Assembly: GCF_029201445.1 (NCBI RefSeq)
Contig: NZ_CP102381.1
Coordinates: 558,001-622,000 of the forward strand
Length of the DNA stretch: 64,000 nt
Direction of reading: 5' to 3'
Source of the DNA: Thiomicrorhabdus lithotrophica
GTDB lineage: Bacteria; Pseudomonadota; Gammaproteobacteria; Thiomicrospirales; Thiomicrospiraceae
This document shows, piece after piece, positions 51,554 to 62,179 of this stretch; position 1 is the stretch's first letter, and each line of letters begins with the position of its first letter. Under the pieces are notes generated by a model. That model saw nothing but the letters and a program-made list of their open reading frames with translations. It was not told the DNA's origin and did no database searches. The position numbers were made by a program, and so were the translations under genes.

Positions 51554-53443
51554 GTGGAAAAGTTGATACAACAAAAATTTTATGTGACAGAGCAGTATGT
51601 AAAGTCTTTGTTTTGGTCGTTTGTATTAATCATTCCTTTATCTTATGTGGAGTTCTACTTTATACAAACCAGTTATGCATTAGTTGATTGGGTTATTCCT
51701 ATTGTTGTAGCTTTAATTTTTGGGCTTGGAATGGGGTATCTATCAAAGCGTAGTGAAGTTCATAAAAAAGAGCGTGCTCTTTTTAAAGCTGTTGTAGATT
51801 TTTCTTTAGAATTTACGTTTGTAAGAAACGTGGAAGGCAAGTATGAATTTGTGTCACCTGCAGTAGAGGACTTAACAGGTTATTCACCAGAGGATTTTTA
51901 CAAGACACCAAACTTTATGGATTCAATTATTCATCCTGAGGATAGGTATGATTGGTCCAGTCATGTTCATAACGTGAATGATGATGGAAAGCCAGAAAAA
52001 GTTGAGCTTAGAATTTTTACCAAACAAGGTGAAGTTCGTTGGTTAGAGCATTTGTGTGGCCCCATACACAATTCATCAGGTGAGATAATTGGTGTTCGTT
52101 CAACAAATATTGATATTACCGAACGTAAACTTTCCGCTCAAAAACTTGAACGTTTGGGGTTTTATGATCCTTTAACCGATTTACCGAATAGACGCTATTT
52201 AAATGAATATATGTCAAAGTTGATTGCAAAAAATGAACAGCGTGATGCAAATGAGAAATTTGCAGTATTTTTTGTAGATTTAAATCGTTTTAAATATGTG
52301 AATGATGCGCATGGTCATTCTGTTGGCGATCAGCTTTTAAAAGAAGTTGCGCGGCGTTTTAAATCAAGTTGTTTAGAATCAAAGCAGGCAATGATTACGC
52401 GTTTTGGAGGGGATGAATTTGTATTTGTGACAAAACAAGCTGTTACAACTGAATCAATACAGGAATGTGTTGCACAAATGAATGTGTTGCTTGAAGCGCC
52501 ATTTCGGATCCAAGGTTATAAGTTAAGCATTGGTGTAACGGCAGGTATCGCTGTTTACCCTCAGGATGGTTTAACGCCTGAAATTTTGATTAAAAATTCA
52601 GATGCAGCCATGTATAAGGCAAAAAGCCAAGGGTTAAGTATGGCTTTTTTCTCCCATGAAATGACAGAGCATGCTACTGAAATGGTTGATTTGCAAAGTC
52701 GTTTACGCGGAGCGTTAAACAGAGGATTAATCAAGCCGTTTTATCAGCCTTTAATTGATCTTAAAACAGGCAAAACGATAGGGGTTGAAGTGTTGGCGCG
52801 CTGGGTAACTGATGACGGTTCGATTGGTCCATCACCAGCTGTATTTATTCCGGTTTCAGAAGAGACAGGTTTAATTGGGGCGTTGAGTGAGACAATGATT
52901 GCGCAGGCTTGTAACGATATTGTTCGTTGGCAACAAGAAGGTGTTCAGATTAAATATTCCATTAATGTTTCGGCTCGACAGTTTGCGGATGATAACTTTT
53001 GTACTGAGGCTTTTGCACAGTTTGAACGTTTAGGTGTTGATCCTAAAACGGTACAAATTGAGTTGACGGAAAGTGTTCTATTGAATAACACTGAAAGAAG
53101 TTTACAAAAAATTCAAGAGTTAAAGGCACGTGGCTTTTTGATTGCTTTGGATGATTTTGGAACGGGTTTTGCCTCTTTGCATTACTTAACACTGTTTCCG
53201 TTTGACACTTTAAAAGTGGATCGTGCTTTTGTAACCAATATTATTGAAGATAAACGTCAATTTGCAATTGCTAAGTCAATTATTAATCTTGCACATGACC
53301 TAGATTTGGTTGTAGTTGCAGAGGGGATTGAAACAGAAGAGCAGCGCCAAGTATTATTTGATTTAGGTTGCGATGTTGGGCAAGGTTACTTGTTTAGTCG
53401 CCCAGTTGCTCCTGATTTTTTATCAAATCTACTGGTTGCTTAA
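51554..53443 (+). CDS. PAS-GGDEF-EAL cyclic-di-GMP protein, membrane-bound
   Basis: This is a 629-residue protein. Two membrane helices (residues 15-65) are followed by a PAS/PAC domain (about 75-195; IGVRSTNIDITERK). A GGDEF domain has RFGGDEFVF intact, so diguanylate cyclase activity is possible. I see no RxxD inhibitory site five residues before it. The EAL domain reads GVEVLARW, with ELTESVLLNN and LDDFGTGFASLHYL. EVL in place of EAL is tolerated in many active phosphodiesterases. The start is GTG 51554 with GAGGA upstream. It stands alone with its own terminator. Confidence 0.94.
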   Translation: MEKLIQQKFYVTEQYVKSLFWSFVLIIPLSYVEFYFIQTSYALVDWVIPIVVALIFGLGMGYLSKRSEVHKKERALFKAVVDFSLEFTFVRNVEGKYEFVSPAVEDLTGYSPEDFYKTPNFMDSIIHPEDRYDWSSHVHNVNDDGKPEKVELRIFTKQGEVRWLEHLCGPIHNSSGEIIGVRSTNIDITERKLSAQKLERLGFYDPLTDLPNRRYLNEYMSKLIAKNEQRDANEKFAVFFVDLNRFKYVNDAHGHSVGDQLLKEVARRFKSSCLESKQAMITRFGGDEFVFVTKQAVTTESIQECVAQMNVLLEAPFRIQGYKLSIGVTAGIAVYPQDGLTPEILIKNSDAAMYKAKSQGLSMAFFSHEMTEHATEMVDLQSRLRGALNRGLIKPFYQPLIDLKTGKTIGVEVLARWVTDDGSIGPSPAVFIPVSEETGLIGALSETMIAQACNDIVRWQQEGVQIKYSINVSARQFADDNFCTEAFAQFERLGVDPKTVQIELTESVLLNNTERSLQKIQELKARGFLIALDDFGTGFASLHYLTLFPFDTLKVDRAFVTNIIEDKRQFAIAKSIINLAHDLDLVVVAEGIETEEQRQVLFDLGCDVGQGYLFSRPVAPDFLSNLLVA

Positions 53444-53526
53444 ACTTAGTAACTTTAAAGATTGTTAACTTAAATAAGGTCTTTATGATAACAGCTTGAA
53501 AATAAAGACACAATCAGCGAAAATAG

Positions 53527-53565
53527 CGCCCTTTTATTCTATGGATAATTGGGCGTTTTTTGTTT
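53527..53565 (+). terminator. Terminator of the GGDEF-EAL gene
   Basis: CGCCC (53527-53531) pairs with GGGCG (53551-53555). The inner TTAT/ATAA pairing extends the stem past a small internal loop, and a T-tract (TTTTTTGTTTT) follows. Confidence 0.8.
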
Positions 53566-53601
53566 TAAAGGTAAAATTAAACGGCTGATATTAATACTTT
53601 T

Positions 53602-54648
53602 GTGAAACGACAAGACTTCTTTTTTGAATTGCCAGAAAACTTAATTGCACAGAAACCAGCCAAGCAAAGGCGAGATAGCCGTCTTTTGGTAATGTCTGAT
53701 AGTGCTTCCGATTACAAGCTCGTTGATGCTAAGTTCCCAGATTTACTCTCTTTTCTAGAGCCTAATGATTTGTTGGTGTTTAATAACACCAAAGTAATTC
53801 CTGCACGTTTGTTTGGCGAGAAAGCCACGGGTGGGAAAATTGAGCTGTTAATAGAGAGAGTAATCGATGAGAAAACTATTCTCACGCATATTCGTTCAAG
53901 TCGTTCTCCTAAGCCAGGGTCTATTCTTACCATTGAAAATGCCTTTGATGTAGAAGTTATTGGTCGCCAAGATGCGCTATTTATTGTCAAGGTGCTATCA
54001 GATAAAACGGCTTTAGAGTTGGTTGAAGACAATGGGCATATGCCTTTACCTCCTTATATAGAACGTGCTGAAGATGTTGAAGAAGATAAAGAGCGTTATC
54101 AAACAGTCTACTCACAAAAGCCTGGTGCAGTCGCTGCGCCAACAGCGGGTCTGCATTTTGATAATGCCTTAATGGATGATATTAAAGCCAAAGGTGTTGA
54201 TATCGGTTTTGTTACTTTGCATGTAGGGGCGGGAACCTTTAAACCCGTGCAAGTAGATGATATTGCGGAACATGTAATGCATTCGGAATATCTTGAAGTT
54301 GATGAAGCTTTAGTGGCGCAAGTGCAAAAGGCACGTAAGTTAGGCGGTAGAGTGATTGCCGTAGGCACAACTTCAGTTCGTTGTTTGGAGAGTGCGGCAT
54401 CATTCAGTGATACAGGCCAAGTTGCACCTTATCAAGGTGACACGGATATTTTTATTACCCCTGGTTATCAGTTTAAAGAAGTGGATGTCTTATTAACTAA
54501 CTTTCACCTACCTGAGTCCACGCTAATCATGTTGGTTTCTGCATTGGCAGGGTATGAACGTACCATGGATGCCTATAAGCATGCAGTAGAAAAACAATAC
54601 CGTTTCTTTAGCTATGGCGATGCGATGTTGGTGTTTCCAAAAAAATAA
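53602..54648 (+). CDS. queA: tRNA preQ1(34) S-adenosylmethionine ribosyltransferase-isomerase QueA
   Basis: This 348-residue protein has the QueA start [24 protein letters not shown], with [45 protein letters not shown] and [21 protein letters not shown]. It converts preQ1 in tRNA to epoxyqueuosine. It starts at GTG 53602. tgt follows 60 nt later, the usual order. Confidence 0.97.
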   Translation: MKRQDFFFELPENLIAQKPAKQRRDSRLLVMSDSASDYKLVDAKFPDLLSFLEPNDLLVFNNTKVIPARLFGEKATGGKIELLIERVIDEKTILTHIRSSRSPKPGSILTIENAFDVEVIGRQDALFIVKVLSDKTALELVEDNGHMPLPPYIERAEDVEEDKERYQTVYSQKPGAVAAPTAGLHFDNALMDDIKAKGVDIGFVTLHVGAGTFKPVQVDDIAEHVMHSEYLEVDEALVAQVQKARKLGGRVIAVGTTSVRCLESAASFSDTGQVAPYQGDTDIFITPGYQFKEVDVLLTNFHLPESTLIMLVSALAGYERTMDAYKHAVEKQYRFFSYGDAMLVFPKK

Positions 54649-54699
54649 TAGTGATAATTGGATCACTCTAAATTATAAAAATAAGACAGAATCAAATAG

Positions 54700-55824
<1,125 letters not shown>

Positions 55825-55830
55825 AAATAT

Positions 55831-55852
55831 AACTTACCAGGCCTGGTAAGTT
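55831..55852. repeat. Extended 22-bp palindrome containing ACCAGGCCTGGT
   Basis: The dispersed motif is here embedded in a fully symmetric 22-bp sequence (AACTT before and AAGTT after the 12-mer flanks). It lies 7 nt after the tgt stop and before yajC. As RNA it would fold into a hairpin with almost no loop, so a DNA-binding role is as likely as a terminator. Confidence 0.85.
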
Positions 55853-55968
55853 GTTTAATTGTAAAAATAGATTATTAAAGCGTATTTAATCGCTATTTAA
55901 ACAAGATTTTTTTAGTTAGCTGTGACAAAATACAGCGGACATATTTTTTCATATTAGGAGTAACAACT

Positions 55969-56298
55969 ATGAGCTTTTTTATTAGTGATGCAATGGCCGA
56001 AGGTACAGCAGCTGCACAAGGTAGTGGATGGGAAGGAATTATTCCTTTAGTTCTTTTGTTTGTTGTTTTTTACTTTTTATTAATTCGTCCTCAACAAAAG
56101 AAAGTAAAAGAACATAAAGCACTTGTTGAAGCAATTAAAAAAGGCGACGAAGTAGTGACTTACGGCGGATTAGCTGGAAAAATTCGTGAGATGAGCGACA
56201 GCTTTTGTGATGTTGAAATCGCTGACAATGTAATTGTTAAAGTAGAGCGTCAGAATATTTCGCGTCTACTACCAAAAGGTACACTTAAAGGCGAATAA
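55969..56298 (+). CDS. yajC: Preprotein translocase subunit YajC
   Basis: This 109-residue protein has one membrane helix (IIPLVLLFVVFYFLLIRP) followed by the YajC motif QQKKVKEHKALVEAIKKGDEVVTYGG. It associates with SecDF. TTAGGAG precedes the ATG. A terminator hairpin and a MITE-like element separate it from secD, so coupling with secDF may be reduced. Confidence 0.95.
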   Translation: MSFFISDAMAEGTAAAQGSGWEGIIPLVLLFVVFYFLLIRPQQKKVKEHKALVEAIKKGDEVVTYGGLAGKIREMSDSFCDVEIADNVIVKVERQNISRLLPKGTLKGE

Positions 56299-56313
56299 CC
56301 CGCTTTTAGCTAC

Positions 56314-56360
56314 AAGGGGCAATTAGGGCTTGTTAATAGCAAGACTCTATTGCCCCTTTT
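56314..56360 (+). terminator. Terminator between yajC and secD
   Basis: AAGGGGCAAT pairs with ATTGCCCCTT, with an inner CTTG...CAAG stem, and is followed by TTTTGTGG. It begins 15 nt after the yajC stop. Confidence 0.8.
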
Positions 56361-56385
56361 GTGGTTTTAGGAGAATCCTTATTGG

Positions 56386-56546
56386 AGAGACCTTTGCACG
56401 AAATCATAAACAAGTAAAAATGGCTAAAATTTCACTGATTTGCGTTCTAAAACTTGTCAATAGCTAGCTATTAACGGCGTTTCAGGCCTTAAGCAGTAAA
56501 AATTTTCGCTCATGTTTCTTTTGCCCATGATTCGTTCAAAGGTCTC
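56386..56546. mobile_element. MITE-like element with IS5-type terminal inverted repeats
   Basis: GAGACCTTTG at 56387-56396 is matched by its reverse complement at 56537-56546, and TTGG flanks both ends (56382-56385 and 56547-56550) as a possible 4-bp target duplication. The end GAGACCTTTGCACGAAA resembles ends of IS5-family elements (from memory, for example in Neisseria). The interior has no transposase frame and contains a palindrome AATAGCTAGCTATT. It lies between the yajC terminator and secD. No second copy was seen in the window. Confidence 0.7.
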
Positions 56547-56583
56547 TTGGGATTTCTTTCGACAGAAAATTGGAATCGAACTT

Positions 56584-58467
56584 ATGTTTCAAACAGATCA
56601 AAAAATCATAGCAAACCGTTACCCAGCATGGAAATATCTGCTGTTGGTAGTGATTACTGTGATTGGTTTAACCTACGCCATGCCTAACTTATTTGGTGAT
56701 GATCCTGCGGTACAGGTATCGCCAGCTAAGTCTATAGAGTTTAATGCTGAAACTCAGTTGCAGGTTGATAACGCATTAGAGCAAGCGGGGCTGAAAGTAA
56801 AATCGTCCGTATTTGAAGGCGGAAAGTTTTTAATTCGTTTTGATAATACGGAAGATCAGCTTAAGGCTAAGTCCGTTCTTAAAGAGTCGTTTGGTCGTCA
56901 AGCCGTTGTGGCTTTAAACCTAGCGCCTGCAACGCCTGCTTTTATGGATAGTATTAACGCGGCACCGATGTATTTAGGGTTAGATTTACGTGGGGGTGTT
57001 CACTTCTTAATGGATGTGGATATGGAAGCTGCGGTGGCAAAAGCCTATTTACGTTATGTTGACGAGATTAAAGGTTCTTTACGTTCTGAAAAAATTCGTT
57101 ATGTTTCGGTTGAAGTTGAAAATGAAGCGTTAGAAATTCAGTTCAAAGATGTTCCAACCCTTCAGGCAGGCCTGGTTAAATTAAACGAAGAATATGCTAA
57201 TCGTTTTAAAGTGACTTCTGATGAAACCACTTCGGCTCCAAAAGCTATCTTAAAGCTTTCTCAAACCACGATTGCTGAAACGCAAAAGTATGCATTACAG
57301 CAAAATATCACGACGTTACGCAATCGTATTAATGAGCTTGGTGTGGCTGAGCCGGTTATTCAGCAGCAAGGTGATCGACGTATTGTAGTGCAATTGCCTG
57401 GTGTTCAAGATACTGCGCGTGCTAAAGAAATCCTAGGGGCAACTGCGACACTAGAATTCCGCTTAGTTGAAGAGAATGGTGATCCATACCGTGCTGAAAA
57501 AACGGGCTATGCGCCAAACGGTTCAATTATCTATAAGTTCCGTGATGGTCGTCCATTATTGCTAAAACGTCGTATTATTGTGAGTGGTGAAAACGTTATC
57601 AATGCCCAGTCGGGTATTGATCCTCAGCAGGGTTCTGCCATGGTTAACGTTACTTTAGATGGCGCAGGTGGTCGTAAGATGCTTGCCACGACTAAAGATA
57701 ATGTCGGTAATCGTATGGCGGTGGTTTATATTGAAAACCGTGTAGAGACCATTGAAGAGAATGGCGTAAAAGTTAAAAAACGTATCACCAATAAAGATGT
57801 CATTAACGCCGCAGTGATTCGTGGGCAGTTTGCCAACCGTTTTCAGATTACTGGTTTAGATTCTCCGCAAGAAGCACAAGATTTAGCTCTGTTACTTCGT
57901 GCTGGAGCGCTAGCCGCACCAATGGAAATTGTTGAAGAACGTACTGTAGGGCCAAGTCTAGGGCAAGACAATATCAATCAAGGCTTTATGTCGGTTGTGG
58001 TTGGATTCTTCATGGTTTTAGTCGTAATGGCATGGCGTTACAAGGTGTTTGGTATGGTAGCTAATGTAGCACTATTGCTGAACCTTGTTATTATCGTCGC
58101 TGTACTATCTATGCTGCAGGCTACGCTAACCTTACCAGGTATTGCGGGGATTGTATTAACGGTTGGTATGGCAGTCGATGCCAACGTGCTCATATTTGAG
58201 CGTATTCGTGAAGAGATGAAAAACAGTTCTATTCAAACTGCCATTTACGCGGGTTATGAAAAGGCGTTTGTCACTATTGCGGATGCAAATATCACAACCC
58301 TATTAGCTGCGGTAGTATTGTTCAGCTTCGGTACAGGCCCAATTAAAGGCTTTGCAATTACTTTATCCATTGGGATTATCACCTCAATGTTCACTGCGAT
58401 TTTAGGAACTCGTGCAATTATTAACCTTCTATACGGCAATAAGCGCGTTGAGAAAATCTCAATTTAA
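56584..58467 (+). CDS. secD: Protein translocase subunit SecD
   Basis: This 627-residue SecD begins FQTDQKIIANRYPAWKYLLLV. It has a first helix, a large periplasmic domain with MYLGLDLRGGVHFLMDVD, and five C-terminal helices with GMAVDANVLIFERIREEM. ATG 56584 matches the family start. The frame is open 24 codons further upstream only through the MITE-like end, so the longer start at 56512 is rejected. SecDF uses proton motive force late in export. secF follows by 9 nt. CAGGCCTG occurs at 57167. Confidence 0.96.
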   Translation: MFQTDQKIIANRYPAWKYLLLVVITVIGLTYAMPNLFGDDPAVQVSPAKSIEFNAETQLQVDNALEQAGLKVKSSVFEGGKFLIRFDNTEDQLKAKSVLKESFGRQAVVALNLAPATPAFMDSINAAPMYLGLDLRGGVHFLMDVDMEAAVAKAYLRYVDEIKGSLRSEKIRYVSVEVENEALEIQFKDVPTLQAGLVKLNEEYANRFKVTSDETTSAPKAILKLSQTTIAETQKYALQQNITTLRNRINELGVAEPVIQQQGDRRIVVQLPGVQDTARAKEILGATATLEFRLVEENGDPYRAEKTGYAPNGSIIYKFRDGRPLLLKRRIIVSGENVINAQSGIDPQQGSAMVNVTLDGAGGRKMLATTKDNVGNRMAVVYIENRVETIEENGVKVKKRITNKDVINAAVIRGQFANRFQITGLDSPQEAQDLALLLRAGALAAPMEIVEERTVGPSLGQDNINQGFMSVVVGFFMVLVVMAWRYKVFGMVANVALLLNLVIIVAVLSMLQATLTLPGIAGIVLTVGMAVDANVLIFERIREEMKNSSIQTAIYAGYEKAFVTIADANITTLLAAVVLFSFGTGPIKGFAITLSIGIITSMFTAILGTRAIINLLYGNKRVEKISI

Positions 58468-58476
58468 GGTGATGAC

Positions 58477-59511
58477 ATGAGTACAGAAACAAAAGTTACA
58501 AACATTAATTTTATGGGTCAGCGCCACATGGCGATGGCGTTATCGATTTTTCTAATTCTGGGTTCTTTTGCAGGGTTATGGATGAAAGGCTTGAACTTCG
58601 GTATTGATTTTACCGGAGGAACAATCATTGAACTTTCTTATCCCACACCGGTAGATTTAACCCAGCTTCGTAAAGACTTAACCGAGGCAGAATATGGTGA
58701 GGCGGTTGCGCAACACTTTGGTTCTGCTGAAGATGTGTTAATCCGCATTGCACCACGTGAGGGAATGAACTCTGCTCAATTAAGTAACCAAGTAATGGAT
58801 GCGTTAAATGCAGCAACCGAAGAAGAAATTACGTTACGCCGTGTTGAGTTTGTTGGTCCTCAAGTGGGTGATGAGCTTACCGAAGATGGTGCATTAGCTG
58901 TCTTATATGCCTTATTTGGTATTTTGATTTATGTTGCTTTACGTTTTGAGTGGCGTTTTTCAGTGGGTTCAGTTGCGGCTTTGGTTCACGATGTAATCAT
59001 TACAGTCGGTGTTTTTGCTTGGACACAAATGCAGTTTGACTTAACCGTATTGGCCGCCATATTGGCCGTAATTGGTTACTCGCTAAACGATACGATTGTT
59101 GTATTTGACCGTGTGCGAGAAAACTTTAGAACAATGCGTGATGGTACGCCTGTTGAGGTGACTAACGTGGCTGTTAACCAGATGTTGTCGCGTACGATTA
59201 TGACATCGTTAACCACGTTAATTGTTTTGTTAGCCTTGTTCTTCTTAGGTGGAGAAATCATTCATGGTTTTGCTGCAGCACTGATTGTTGGTGTGGTTGT
59301 AGGTACTTTCTCTTCGACTTATGTAGCAAGTGCGGTAGCCTTACTACTAGGTGTTTCTAAAGAAGACTTAATGAAAGCACCGACTGCAGAGTTAGATCGT
59401 GAAGCTCAAGAGGCTGAACTGCAACGTGCATTCTTAGAGTCAGAAGCGAAACGTGAAGCTAAGTTAGCGAAACAAGGTAAAAAAATAGACGAAGACGAGG
59501 ACGAAAAGTAA
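58477..59511 (+). CDS. secF: Protein translocase subunit SecF
   Basis: This 344-residue SecF has NFGIDFTGGTIIELSY in the first periplasmic region and VIGYSLNDTIVVFDRVREN in the transmembrane part, with six helices. A charged C-terminal tail (EAKLAKQGKKIDEDEDEK) is present. It forms the SecDF complex with the preceding gene. Confidence 0.97.
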   Translation: MSTETKVTNINFMGQRHMAMALSIFLILGSFAGLWMKGLNFGIDFTGGTIIELSYPTPVDLTQLRKDLTEAEYGEAVAQHFGSAEDVLIRIAPREGMNSAQLSNQVMDALNAATEEEITLRRVEFVGPQVGDELTEDGALAVLYALFGILIYVALRFEWRFSVGSVAALVHDVIITVGVFAWTQMQFDLTVLAAILAVIGYSLNDTIVVFDRVRENFRTMRDGTPVEVTNVAVNQMLSRTIMTSLTTLIVLLALFFLGGEIIHGFAAALIVGVVVGTFSSTYVASAVALLLGVSKEDLMKAPTAELDREAQEAELQRAFLESEAKREAKLAKQGKKIDEDEDEK

Positions 59512-59544
59512 AGCGTTCGTTATTGTTATCCCGGTTTGGTTTCT

Positions 59545-59556
59545 ACCAGGCCTGGT
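59545..59556. repeat. Dispersed palindrome ACCAGGCCTGGT between secF and prfC
   Basis: This perfect 12-bp copy is preceded by TTCT and followed by AACTTTT. It is intergenic and lies 7 nt before the secF terminator hairpin. Confidence 0.85.
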
Positions 59557-59563
59557 AACTTTT

Positions 59564-59590
59564 AAAGCCAGCTTTTGCTGGCTTTATTGT
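59564..59590 (+). terminator. Terminator of secDF
   Basis: AAAGCCAGC pairs with GCTGGCTTT across a TTTT loop, followed by ATTGTTATT. Confidence 0.85.
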
Positions 59591-59637
59591 TATTAAAGAA
59601 ATGACCGTTATTCGGTAAAAGATAGAGTAGAACATCA

Positions 59638-61212
59638 ATGTCATTGATATTAGAAACCAGTAAGCGCAGAACCTTTGCGATTATCTCTCACCCTGATGCG
59701 GGTAAAACCACGGTTACTGAAAAGCTTCTTTTATATGGAGGTGCGATTCAAATGGCTGGGGCGGTTAAAAGCCGTAAAACTGATCGTGGAGCGACATCTG
59801 ACTGGATGAAGATGGAACAGGAACGTGGTATTTCTGTTGCATCATCTGTTATGCAGTTTCCTTATAAAGATGTAATGATTAATCTTTTGGATACGCCAGG
59901 ACATGAAGACTTCTCTGAAGATACTTATCGTACTTTAACGGCTGTGGATTCAGCGTTAATGGTTATTGATGTAGCAAAAGGGGTAGAGGACAGAACCATC
60001 AAGTTAATGGAAGTTTGTCGTTTACGCACCACTCCAATTTTAACCTTTATTAACAAGTTAGACCGAGAAGGTCGAGATCCAATCGATTTAATGGATGAAG
60101 TAGAAAGCGTTCTTAAAATTGATTGCGCTCCTATGACTTGGCCGATTGGTATGGGTAAACGTTTTAAAGGGATTTATCACCTTTACAATGACACAATTCG
60201 TCTGTTTTCTGCAGCGGATGGGCAGAATGCTTCTGAAGGTGAGTTGATTCAAGGTTTAGATAATCCACGTTTAGATGAATTGATCGGCGACCAGGCTGAA
60301 GAGTTGCGTGAAGAAGTTGAGTTGGTTCAAGGTGCGAGCCATGAGTTTGATTTGGAACAGTTCCTTGAAGGTAAACTAACTCCGGTCTTTTTCGGTTCAG
60401 CGGTGAATAACTTTGGTTTACAAGAGCTACTAGATGGCTTTGCTAAGTATGCGCCTGCTCCAATAGGTCGTGCAACAGATACTCGAGATGTTAAACCGGA
60501 TGAAGATAAGTTAACAGGCTTTATTTTTAAAATCCAAGCGAATATGGATCCTGCTCACCGTGACCGAGTTGCGTTTATGCGTATTGTGTCTGGTAAGTAC
60601 GAAAAGGGCATGAAGCTGAAGCATGTGCGTCTTGGTAAGGACGTTAAAATCGCTAAGGCCATCACATTCTTAGCGAATCGTCGAGATCAAGCAGAAGTTG
60701 CCTATCCTGGCGATATTATTGGTTTGCATAATCATGGTACGATCAAAATTGGTGATACTTTCACTCAAGGTGAAGAGTTAAAATTCACAGGTATACCAAA
60801 CTTTGCACCTGAACTTTTCCGTCGTGCACAGTTGAAAGATCCAATGAAGATGAAAGCACTGCAAAAAGGATTAACTCAACTTTCAGAAGAGGGAGCTACA
60901 CAGTTGTTCCGTCCTGTGAATAATAATGATTTAATCTTAGGTGCGGTGGGTATTCTTCAGTTTGAAGTGGTCGCACAGCGCCTTAAAGATGAGTACAACG
61001 TAACTTGCATGTTTGAACCGGTTAACGTGAATACCGCTCGTTGGGTGGTTGGTTCTAAGGCTGAGATTGATAAGTTTACTTCGAAAGTACGTGACAACGT
61101 AGCCTACGATGCGGCTGATCAGTTAGTTTATATTGCACCTACACGTGTGAATTTAAACTTAACGGAAGAGCGTTGGCCTGAATTGCAGTTTGTTGCAACT
61201 CGCGAACACTAG
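59638..61212 (+). CDS. prfC: Peptide chain release factor 3
   Basis: This 524-residue translational GTPase has the P-loop [41 protein letters not shown], and [18 protein letters not shown]. The RF3-specific [18 protein letters not shown] and C-terminal [19 protein letters not shown] are present. RF3 recycles RF1/RF2 from the ribosome. It has its own terminator at 61236-61264. Confidence 0.97.
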   Translation: MSLILETSKRRTFAIISHPDAGKTTVTEKLLLYGGAIQMAGAVKSRKTDRGATSDWMKMEQERGISVASSVMQFPYKDVMINLLDTPGHEDFSEDTYRTLTAVDSALMVIDVAKGVEDRTIKLMEVCRLRTTPILTFINKLDREGRDPIDLMDEVESVLKIDCAPMTWPIGMGKRFKGIYHLYNDTIRLFSAADGQNASEGELIQGLDNPRLDELIGDQAEELREEVELVQGASHEFDLEQFLEGKLTPVFFGSAVNNFGLQELLDGFAKYAPAPIGRATDTRDVKPDEDKLTGFIFKIQANMDPAHRDRVAFMRIVSGKYEKGMKLKHVRLGKDVKIAKAITFLANRRDQAEVAYPGDIIGLHNHGTIKIGDTFTQGEELKFTGIPNFAPELFRRAQLKDPMKMKALQKGLTQLSEEGATQLFRPVNNNDLILGAVGILQFEVVAQRLKDEYNVTCMFEPVNVNTARWVVGSKAEIDKFTSKVRDNVAYDAADQLVYIAPTRVNLNLTEERWPELQFVATREH

Positions 61213-61235
61213 AAGAAAGTTAAATTTTTTTCAAT

Positions 61236-61264
61236 AAAAACGCCACTCATAGAGTGGCGTTTTT
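61236..61264 (+). terminator. Terminator of prfC
   Basis: AAAAACGCCACTC pairs with GAGTGGCGTTTTT with a 3-nt loop. It has A and T tails, so it may also serve the convergent lipoprotein gene. Confidence 0.93.
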
Positions 61265-61340
61265 ATATGTGAATGTTTTCGGTAATAAACTCTAACCACA
61301 GCTCGCAAAAGAAGGAGGTTTGGTCGAGGTTTATTTGGGT

Positions 61341-61988
61341 TTAAATTTCACTGATTAAGAAGGTTACACGACGGTTCATGCGTTTGCCTTCAGCCGTTGT
61401 ATTTGCAGCAATTGGACGCTCTTCACCATAACCGTAAGTTACGATTCTATCGCGAGAGATACCATTATCCATTAAATGAAACGCTACATTTTTTGCACGG
61501 TTTTCAGATAGTTGTTGGTTATAAGAATTTGAACCATCTGAATCCGTATGACCTTCGATATGAACACGAGTATTTGGATGGCGCTGTAAGGTGTCTAGAA
61601 CCGGCTTTAATCGAGTTAATTCATAAGGCTCTAATTGAGCCGAGCCTGAACGGAAGTTAACATCTTTAACTTCTACCTGTACATATTCCTGACCACCAAT
61701 ATTGACCGCAGAAACATCTGTATTTGGATCTGACGCTGTTCCAGCTTGGACATCGCCATAAACTTGACGAGCGGTATAACCTGCTAAAGCACCAACAGCC
61801 ACTTTACCTAAGTTGTTATCTACTCCCATGGCATTCGCTGCTAATGCACCAGCAACAGCCGCAATACCTGTAATTACATTACGTTCAGTTTCACGTTCTT
61901 CTGCTGGCCTGTTTGGATCATTAGCGCAACCTGCGGTCAATGAAATAAGTGTGGCAGCCGCCATTGCTGTAATAAGTTTTCTTTTCAT
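61341..61988 (-). CDS. OmpA-family peptidoglycan-binding lipoprotein
   Basis: This 215-residue protein has a lipoprotein signal with lipobox SLTAGC (Cys at residue 21). A glycine-rich segment (GIAAVAGALAANAMGVDNNLGKVAVGALAGYTARQ) follows. The C-terminal OmpA domain (about 110-215) has VNFRSGSAQLEPYELTRL, VHIEGHTDSDGSNSYNQQLSENRAKNV and RRVTFLI. It anchors the outer membrane to peptidoglycan. It resembles YiaD-type lipoproteins. It is a single gene. Confidence 0.92.
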   Translation of the reverse strand: MKRKLITAMAAATLISLTAGCANDPNRPAEERETERNVITGIAAVAGALAANAMGVDNNLGKVAVGALAGYTARQVYGDVQAGTASDPNTDVSAVNIGGQEYVQVEVKDVNFRSGSAQLEPYELTRLKPVLDTLQRHPNTRVHIEGHTDSDGSNSYNQQLSENRAKNVAFHLMDNGISRDRIVTYGYGEERPIAANTTAEGKRMNRRVTFLISEI

Positions 61989-62179
61989 GATTTATGCTCC
62001 AAATAGAAAATTGAAAATAATTTACATTCTTTATATCTTAGTTATAGAGGATATATCTTGCGGATTCAAGTTATTTGGATCCATTGATACGTAATCTTCA
62101 TACTCGTTAAAGGCTTGCTTTAGGAGTCTAAATGAATCGTTGAGTAGTGAGTGCTTAAAAAAGAGTATTTTTCGTAAAA

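Noticed and set aside
56512..56583. Longer SecD with a 24-residue N-terminal extension
   Set aside because: The extension is encoded partly by the MITE-like end and the family start is at 56584.
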